Assembly: GCF_000478195.2 (NCBI RefSeq)
Contig: NZ_AUZM01000047.1
Coordinates: 1 to 48,589, forward strand
DNA length: 48,589 nucleotides
DNA from: Lyngbya aestuarii BL J
Lineage (GTDB): Bacteria > Cyanobacteriota > Cyanobacteriia > Cyanobacteriales > Microcoleaceae
Direction of reading: 5' to 3'
Position 1 is the stretch's first letter, and each line of letters starts with the position of its first letter. Both the position numbers and the translations under genes were made by a program. A model generated the notes under the pieces. That model was given only the letters and a program-made list of their open reading frames with translations. It made no database searches and was not told the DNA's origin. Positions 42,525-48,589 of the stretch are shown piece by piece.

Positions 42525-43553
42525 TTAGCGAGTAGAAGTTGGATTTTCTGATAGAGATAACTCATCAAGCTTGAGCCAAACTTCCTGCATTAAATCATTG
42601 AGTCCAATTTGAGCAACCGCCGAAATGAGAAAGACTTTTGATTGGCTAACGTGCTGAATTTGAGTAATGATTTCTTGCACTTCTTCGCTGTCAGTATCTA
42701 CCGCATCAACTTTATTTAACGCCACAATTTGCGGATGATCCATTAAACCCCGACCATAAGCTTCTAATTCTTGCTGAATCGTATGATAATTTTCAACAGG
42801 AGTCGGATCAGTAATATCAATTAAATGCAATAAAACCCGAGTGCGTTCAATGTGGCGTAAAAATTCATGTCCCAAACCTAAACCCGTATGAGCGCCTTCA
42901 ATTAAACCCGGAATATCTGCAAAAACAGTACCATCTCCTGTCGGTTTACGAACAACCCCTAAATTGGGAATCAGCGTGGTAAAGGGATAATCCGCAATTT
43001 TGGGTTTAGCGGCAGATAATGACGAAATTAACGTAGATTTCCCCGCATTCGGTAAGCCCATAATGCCGACTTCTGCTAACAGTTTCAACTCCAATCTAAG
43101 CTGTCGTTGTTCACCCATTAACCCCGGTAAAGCATAATCAGGAGCGCGATTTTGGTTACTCAGAAAGTGAGCATTTCCTAAACCGCCTTTACCCCCTTTC
43201 GCAACACAAAATTCTTGATGAGGGTGAATCAAATCTACTAAAATTTCTTCAGTTTCTACATCATAAACCGTAGTCCCACAAGGAACTTCAATAATGCGAT
43301 CGTTTCCGGTTGCGCCCGTCATATTTTTAGGGCCACCTCGTCGGCCATCTTCAGCACGAAAACGGTGATTGTACTTCAAATCGAGTAAAGTTTGTAGGTG
43401 TTCAACCGCGACTAAAATCACTGAACCCCCTTTTCCACCATTCCCACCCGAAGGCCCTCCGGCTGGAACATATTTTTCTCGACGGAAGGCGACGATCCCA
43501 TCGCCACCTTTACCCGCTTCGACTAAAACTTCAACTTGATCAATAAATTGCAT
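42525..43553 (-). CDS. obgE: GTPase ObgE/CgtA
   Basis: 342 residues from ATG. Obg is a ribosome-associated GTPase acting in 50S assembly and stress responses. The N-terminal Gly-rich Obg domain (residues 1-158) shows GGNGGKGGSVIL and AKGGKGGLGNAHF. The G domain follows with G1 GLPNAGKST, G2 FTTLIPNLG, G3 DIPGLIEGA and G4 NKVDAVD, and ends with SAVAQ as G5. The C-terminal OCT domain of longer Obg proteins is missing, as in many cyanobacteria. It ends convergent to the Uma2 gene; psb32 lies 104 bp upstream on the same strand. Confidence 0.96.
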   Translation of the reverse strand: MQFIDQVEVLVEAGKGGDGIVAFRREKYVPAGGPSGGNGGKGGSVILVAVEHLQTLLDLKYNHRFRAEDGRRGGPKNMTGATGNDRIIEVPCGTTVYDVETEEILVDLIHPHQEFCVAKGGKGGLGNAHFLSNQNRAPDYALPGLMGEQRQLRLELKLLAEVGIMGLPNAGKSTLISSLSAAKPKIADYPFTTLIPNLGVVRKPTGDGTVFADIPGLIEGAHTGLGLGHEFLRHIERTRVLLHLIDITDPTPVENYHTIQQELEAYGRGLMDHPQIVALNKVDAVDTDSEEVQEIITQIQHVSQSKVFLISAVAQIGLNDLMQEVWLKLDELSLSENPTSTR

Positions 43554-43657
43554 CTCTAGGACTGATAATCGGGACTTGGGATATTGGACATTTGACTTGG
43601 AACTTGAGATTAAAAAGATTCTCCTGGTGCGATCCCTGCCCCTATATCCTCGAAAGC

Positions 43658-44377
43658 TTAAGACCGTTGGAAATAGAAGTAAGTTGCCATCGGTGCAACA
43701 GTTGCCACAACCAAAACAATTACAACAATAATTGTAGCGGTTTGGTCATCAGTTTCTTCGGCCGTCTTAAAAGTACCTTCGACTTGAACCTGTTCCTTTT
43801 CGCTGGGTGGGCCAGGATCAGGATTTCCCGACAAGACCGTAACCAAACGATCGCTGGCAGCTCGGAAAGCTTCATTATACTTATTACCATCCCGCAACGG
43901 AACTTGTAACGTTTCGGTGGCGACACTTTCGGCAATTTCATTGGTAAGGAGCGACTGAACTCCCTCTCCAGTTACAATCGCACTATTATTAGTCAGAGTA
44001 TCCAAAACTAACAGCGTTTCATTAGTCGCCGCTTCCGGAGTCGGAAACCACTTATTAAACAAATCCTCAGTAAAACTATCGGCTGTTTCCCCATAGTCAA
44101 AGCGACGTAGCGTCACCAAACGCACTTCATAACCCGTTTGCTCGGCGAGTTCCGATAACTTTTGGTTAATCTGACGTTCAGAGCTTAAACTCAAAACATC
44201 CCCATCATCGACGATCCAGGTTGGATCACCAGAAGTTAAGTTCGGCATTTGATAAACCCCAGTCGCCGCCGCAGGTGTAGCCCAGAGTTGAGCCATCAAA
44301 ACCGCAAGGACAGTCGGTAAAAGCAACGGAACAAAGCGTTTTTTCCAATTTAAGATTTTGTTAAATAGCTGTATCAT
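43658..44377 (-). CDS. psb32: Psb32 (TPM domain) photosystem II repair protein
   Basis: 239 residues from ATG. Signal/anchor segment at about 15-38 (PLLLPTVLAVLMAQLWATPAA), then a TPM domain (about 50-175) with DDGDVLSLSSERQINQKLSELAEQTGYEVRLVTLRRFDYGE. A second transmembrane helix is at about 213-234. This matches Psb32, a thylakoid protein that protects and helps repair photosystem II after photoinhibition. It is oriented away from ndhB, with about 260 bp between them, and precedes obgE on the same strand. psbA lies about 4 kb away. Confidence 0.88.
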   Translation of the reverse strand: MIQLFNKILNWKKRFVPLLLPTVLAVLMAQLWATPAAATGVYQMPNLTSGDPTWIVDDGDVLSLSSERQINQKLSELAEQTGYEVRLVTLRRFDYGETADSFTEDLFNKWFPTPEAATNETLLVLDTLTNNSAIVTGEGVQSLLTNEIAESVATETLQVPLRDGNKYNEAFRAASDRLVTVLSGNPDPGPPSEKEQVQVEGTFKTAEETDDQTATIIVVIVLVVATVAPMATYFYFQRS

Positions 44378-44636
44378 TAGATTTAGTTGACCCGTATGAT
44401 CGTCTTTTCAACCCATCCTACTACTATACAATTTAAGCTGTCCGCTTCATCCATCTGCAAAAATAGAGTCTACAGTTTGAGCTATCTGTTTTGATTAGAA
44501 TGCCAGTGATATCCTGATTGGTGATCAGCCTGTCCTCTTGAATCAAGACAGACAGAACGTTTATAGTGTCGGAAGTGTTTCGCTCAGACTGGCGATCAAA
44601 AACCAGTCATGGGGTATATATCGAATATCGAAGCTT

Positions 44637-46214
44637 ATGGATTTTTCGAGTGTTGCAGCCCAGTTAAACGCTGGAACAATTCTGCCCGAGGGAATTGTCA
44701 TTATCACCCTCCTAACGGTTTTAATTACCGATCTGATCGTTGGACGAACGGCTTCTTCTCGCCTGACACCCTACATTGCGATCGCAGGTCTTTTTGGGGC
44801 GATGTTCGCCTTATACTATCAGTGGAATAGTACCGATACCATCGGATTTTTAGGCAGTTTCAACAGCGACGCCCTCAGTGTGGTTTTTCGCGGTATTATC
44901 GCCCTATCTGCTCTGGTAACTATTTTGATGTCGGTTCGCTATGTCGAACAAACCGGTACCTCCTTGGCTGAATTTATCGGTATTTTACTCACAGCCTGTC
45001 TGGGGGGAATGTTCCTCTCCGGGGCGACGGAATTAGTGATGATTTTTGTCTCCCTAGAAACGCTGAGTATCTCATCATACCTGCTGACCGGCTACACCAA
45101 ACGCGATCCCCGTTCCAACGAAGCCGCGTTGAAATACCTCTTAATTGGGGCATCGAGTTCAGCCGTGTTCCTCTACGGATTATCCCTCCTCTATGGACTC
45201 TCTGGTGGAGAAACGAACCTGACTGAGATCGCCAAAGTCCTAGCTACATCTGGGGCGGGTGAATCCTTAGCGATGGTGATTGCCCTTGTTTTTGTAATTG
45301 CGGGGATTTCCTTCAAAATTTCTGCTGTTCCCTTCCACCAATGGACACCCGACGTTTATGAAGGTTCACCCACTCCGGTTGTCGCTTTCTTGTCTGTCGG
45401 TTCCAAAGCAGCCGGGTTTGCCCTCGCCATTCGGTTATTAGTGAATGCTTTCCCCATTGTCAGCGATCAGTGGCGGTTAGTCTTTACAGCCCTCGCGATT
45501 CTCAGCTTAGTCTTAGGAAATGTTGTCGCCCTCGCCCAAACCAGCATGAAGCGGATGTTGGCTTATTCCTCCATCGCCCAAGCCGGATTTGTGATGATTG
45601 GGTTAATCGCCGGAACCGAAGCGGGTTACTCCAGCATGATATTTTATCTGTTGGTGTATTTGTTTATGAACCTGGGCGGTTTTACCTGCGTGATTCTGTT
45701 CTCACTGCGAACCGGAACAGATCAAATTAGTGAATACAGTGGGTTATATCAGAAAGATCCCCTACTGACTTTGGGTTTAAGTATTTGCTTACTCTCCTTA
45801 GGAGGAATTCCACCTCTAGCTGGATTTTTTGGTAAAATTTACCTGTTTTGGGCAGGTTGGCAAGCCGGATTATATGCCTTAGTTTTGTTAGGATTAGTCA
45901 CCAGTGTAGTCTCAATTTACTACTACATTCGCGTTGTTAAAATGATGGTGGTCAAAGAACCTCAAGAAATGTCAGACGCGGTTAAAAACTATCCTCAAAT
46001 TCGCTGGGATTTACCAGGAATGCGGCTCTTACAAGTGGGATTAGTGATGACATTGGTGGCGACATCCTTAGCCGGAATTTTATCAAGTCCTTTGTTTAAC
46101 TTAGCGAATAGTTCTGTGAGTCGGACTCCCATGCTACAAGCCTCAATTGTTCAAACTAAACAAATGGCTGCTGTTAGCTCTAAATCTACTTTATCTCCTG
46201 TACAACAGAACTGA
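44637..46214 (+). CDS. ndhB: NAD(P)H-quinone oxidoreductase subunit 2 (NdhB)
   Basis: 525 residues from the ATG at 44637 ([10 protein letters not shown]...), the usual start and length for cyanobacterial NdhB; an upstream extension to 44538 has no support. It is one of the proton-pumping membrane subunits of NDH-1, used in respiration, cyclic electron flow and CO2 uptake. About 14 transmembrane helices; conserved charged helices include [40 protein letters not shown] and [16 protein letters not shown]. The C-terminal 40 residues are polar. It is divergent from psb32 and followed by the permease gene after 83 bp. Confidence 0.94.
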   Translation: MDFSSVAAQLNAGTILPEGIVIITLLTVLITDLIVGRTASSRLTPYIAIAGLFGAMFALYYQWNSTDTIGFLGSFNSDALSVVFRGIIALSALVTILMSVRYVEQTGTSLAEFIGILLTACLGGMFLSGATELVMIFVSLETLSISSYLLTGYTKRDPRSNEAALKYLLIGASSSAVFLYGLSLLYGLSGGETNLTEIAKVLATSGAGESLAMVIALVFVIAGISFKISAVPFHQWTPDVYEGSPTPVVAFLSVGSKAAGFALAIRLLVNAFPIVSDQWRLVFTALAILSLVLGNVVALAQTSMKRMLAYSSIAQAGFVMIGLIAGTEAGYSSMIFYLLVYLFMNLGGFTCVILFSLRTGTDQISEYSGLYQKDPLLTLGLSICLLSLGGIPPLAGFFGKIYLFWAGWQAGLYALVLLGLVTSVVSIYYYIRVVKMMVVKEPQEMSDAVKNYPQIRWDLPGMRLLQVGLVMTLVATSLAGILSSPLFNLANSSVSRTPMLQASIVQTKQMAAVSSKSTLSPVQQN

Positions 46215-46297
46215 TTTTAGCTTTTCTAAATTGACTTCAAGGGGTGTGTAATCATGCCCCTATTTTTTGAAAGTTGCCCAATCTAGGAAAAAAAAGT

Positions 46298-47623
46298 ATG
46301 TCTGCATCCAATCATTCTCCCCAACAACTTAAACGCGAATTAGGTTGGTTTGGTGCCACCACTATGGGGTTAGGATCAGTCATTGGTGTCGGAATTTTTG
46401 TTAGTTTAGGTTTAGCTGCCGCTTTGTCTGGTTATGCAGTCATTGGGGCATTAGTTGTAGCAGGAATCTTACAAGTTGCAAATAGTTTGAATCTCGCTCA
46501 ACTCGCCGCTAGTCATCCCGTGAGTGGGGGAATTTATGAATACGGTTACAAGTATCTTAACCGTTGGTTTGGTTTTACCGGAGGGTGGATGTATCTGCTC
46601 GGAAAAACGGCTGTTGCTGCGACGGCGGCTTTGGGTTTTTCCAGTTATCTGATTAATACAATTGGCATTTCAGAGTCTTTTTTAGTTCCTATTGCTGAAA
46701 TTGCTGTTTTGGGTTTAACTATTGTTGTCTTAGGTGGAATGCGACGTTCTAAAGCTGCAACCACCGTGATTCTTTCTGTCACTCTATTTTCTTTATTCTT
46801 TTTAATTATTGCCGGAGGATTTGTATTATCTCAGCGTGGTTTTTTGACCGTCACTTTTGCAGAAATTGATCTCAAAACCGGATTAAAAAACTTCCTCGAA
46901 TCTGTCGCTTTATTATTTGTTGCTTATAACGGCCCAGCCCGGATTACGATGTTAGGAGAAGAAATTACAGAACCTCGTAAAAATATCCCCAAAGCGGTTC
47001 TAATTACTCTCGCAATTACTACTGTTATTTATGTCGGTGTTGCCCTTGTTAGTTTAGGAACAATTGGAGCAAAAGCATTAGGAATTGCTTCCGAACAAGC
47101 AGCACCCTTAGAAGTAGTCGCCCAAAGTTTAGGCATTCCCGGTGCAAAAACCCTATTAGCAATTGGGGCAATTACCGCAACTTTAAGTGTGTTATTGAGT
47201 GTTATTTTGGGATTATCTCGGTTGCTGTTAGCGATGGGAAGACGGGGCGATATGCCGAAATTAGTTGCCCAGTTAAATACTGACGGAACCACACCCTATT
47301 GGGCGGTTATTTTTATTAGTATTGCGATCGGACTTTTAGTCTTGACTGGGGATGTAAAAACCACTTGGTCATTAAGTGCGTTTGGTTCTCTCTGGCGCTG
47401 TGGAATTGTCGGTTTAGCCGCATTGCGTCTGAGTGATGAACAACGATTATATCCCGTTTGGATGAGTTGGTTTGCATTTTTATCCGGCTTATTTTTAGCC
47501 TTCTGGATAGAATGGCAAGTTTGGTTGATTGGTGTAGGATTAATTGGTGTTGGGTTAGGGTGGCATTTTGTTGCATTTAAACTGAATGAAAGAGTTGATT
47601 TACCCCAAACGAGTAGTGATTAA
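46298..47623 (+). CDS. APC-family amino acid permease
   Basis: 441 residues from the ATG at 46298; an AGGA site precedes it. About twelve transmembrane helices with the APC first-helix motif TMGLGSVIGVGIFVSLGLAAA that lines the substrate site. The HPVSGGIYEYGYKYLNRWFGFTGGWMYLL block follows. No gene beside it indicates the substrate; cationic or other amino acids are plausible. It is 83 bp after ndhB on the same strand, and the GNAT gene begins 18 bp after its stop. Confidence 0.85.
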   Translation: MSASNHSPQQLKRELGWFGATTMGLGSVIGVGIFVSLGLAAALSGYAVIGALVVAGILQVANSLNLAQLAASHPVSGGIYEYGYKYLNRWFGFTGGWMYLLGKTAVAATAALGFSSYLINTIGISESFLVPIAEIAVLGLTIVVLGGMRRSKAATTVILSVTLFSLFFLIIAGGFVLSQRGFLTVTFAEIDLKTGLKNFLESVALLFVAYNGPARITMLGEEITEPRKNIPKAVLITLAITTVIYVGVALVSLGTIGAKALGIASEQAAPLEVVAQSLGIPGAKTLLAIGAITATLSVLLSVILGLSRLLLAMGRRGDMPKLVAQLNTDGTTPYWAVIFISIAIGLLVLTGDVKTTWSLSAFGSLWRCGIVGLAALRLSDEQRLYPVWMSWFAFLSGLFLAFWIEWQVWLIGVGLIGVGLGWHFVAFKLNERVDLPQTSSD

Positions 47624-47641
47624 CTGAATAAATTTAAACCC

Positions 47642-48067
47642 ATGATTCGCCCTTACCAAGAACAGGATATCAACCGTTTGTTAGAGGTTTGGTATTCCGC
47701 CTCAAAGATCGCTCATTCATTTTTGGATGAAGCATTTTTGGAAACAGAACGTCAAAATATACCGAATATTTATTTACCTGCTGCCGAAACCTGGGTTTTT
47801 GAACAGGATAACCGTGTTGTGGGATTTATTTCGCTATTAGATGAAGAAGTTGGGGCGATTTTTGTAGAACCCCAATTTCAGCGTCAGGGTATTGGAGGGG
47901 CTTTAATCAATTGGGCGCGAACAATACGAAGTCAACTTTTTGTAGAAGTTTTTAAAGAAAATAAAGTAGGACGAGCTTTTTATGAACAATATGGTTTTAC
48001 CCTGATTGATGAACATCTTCATCTAGAAACAGGCTATCTGTTATTACGTTTAAGACTAAAATATTAA
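47642..48067 (+). CDS. GNAT family N-acetyltransferase
   Basis: 141 residues from ATG. The GNAT fold is visible with MIRPYQEQDINRLLEVW at the start, GFISLLDEEVGAIFVEP as motif A strand, and QFQRQGIGGALINWA as the acetyl-CoA pyrophosphate loop (Q/RxxGxG/A). NKVGRAFYEQYGFTLI is the usual motif B. Length is typical for single-domain acetyltransferases. Acceptor unknown. It starts 18 bp after the permease stop, so the two are likely cotranscribed. The transcript ends against the convergent psbA terminator. Confidence 0.87.
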   Translation: MIRPYQEQDINRLLEVWYSASKIAHSFLDEAFLETERQNIPNIYLPAAETWVFEQDNRVVGFISLLDEEVGAIFVEPQFQRQGIGGALINWARTIRSQLFVEVFKENKVGRAFYEQYGFTLIDEHLHLETGYLLLRLRLKY

Positions 48068-48110
48068 CGGATTCATCCGAAACATATCATCTAGCCGAAC
48101 AAAAATAAGC

Positions 48111-48141
48111 AACAAAAAACGCCCCCCTTTTGGAGAGCGTT
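48111..48141 (-). terminator. Intrinsic terminator of psbA
   Basis: On the minus strand the RNA reads AACGCTCTCC, loop AAAA, GGGGGGCGTT (10 pairs including two G-U), followed by a run of T. On the plus strand the arms are 48118-48127 and 48132-48141. It is 23 bp after the psbA stop. Confidence 0.88.
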
Positions 48142-48163
48142 TCTTGGTTATTCAAGCTAGAAA

Positions 48164-48589
<426 letters not shown>

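Overview
The window comes from a filamentous, Oscillatoriales-type cyanobacterium; the genus is not decided (Planktothrix/Lyngbya/Limnoraphis-like is my guess). The evidence is psbA (D1), ndhB, psb32, a CRR7 homologue, ferredoxin-sulfite reductase, a CruA/CruP lycopene cyclase, several cyanobacterium-only DUF families, about eighteen HIP1 palindromes (GCGATCGC) and moderate GC. I see no rRNA, tRNA, CRISPR array or prophage.

Layout. 1-4654: the C-terminal part of a CHAT (caspase-like) protein, a C-rich 24-bp repeat, a TPR protein and an OmpR-type response regulator. 4691-6443: an oxygen-dependent protoporphyrinogen oxidase and a DUF2811 protein, both on the minus strand. 6444-7490: a 1-kb gene-free stretch holding a helically phased cluster of cyanobacterial-type DnaA boxes (6751-6824) and, nearer the next gene, a structured segment that looks like the decayed 3' end of a tnpB transposon gene with its guide-RNA-like scaffold (7217-7449). 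7491-9817: a secreted DUF1400 protein and a membrane-anchored SGNH-like protein. 10041-16039: cobN plus several small cyanobacterial genes (DUF3288, two unknowns, DUF2854, CRR7). 16270-20861: sulfite reductase with an unusual C-terminal extension, rsmE, a repeat-rich unknown protein and a beta-hydroxyacid dehydrogenase. 20951-23912: a patatin-like lipase divergent from dprA, then a VOC protein. 23928-29464: a 1283-residue polytopic membrane protein, a short RTX protein and an RRM RNA-binding protein. 29854-33149: a GT39-like glycosyltransferase, an S4 protein and dxr.

33266-35133 is the most accessory-looking stretch. It has a NUDIX pseudogene with two lesions, a recombinase-domain protein with no catalytic domain and an array of TGCAACA repeats upstream, about 440 bp of AT-rich DNA, and a monothiol (CDLS) thioredoxin-fold protein. 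35277-41654: a lycopene cyclase divergent from an aldehyde dehydrogenase, followed closely by lutC-lutA-lutB, which together suggest an aldehyde-to-lactate-to-pyruvate route. 41685 to the end: a Uma2 nuclease-like protein, obgE, psb32, ndhB, an APC amino-acid permease, a GNAT acetyltransferase and the 3' part of psbA with a clear terminator.

Most of the window is ordinary chromosome. The most unusual points are the DnaA-box array away from dnaN, the orphan TnpB-type relic next to it, the C-terminal domain on sulfite reductase, and the catalytic-domain-less recombinase with its repeat array.
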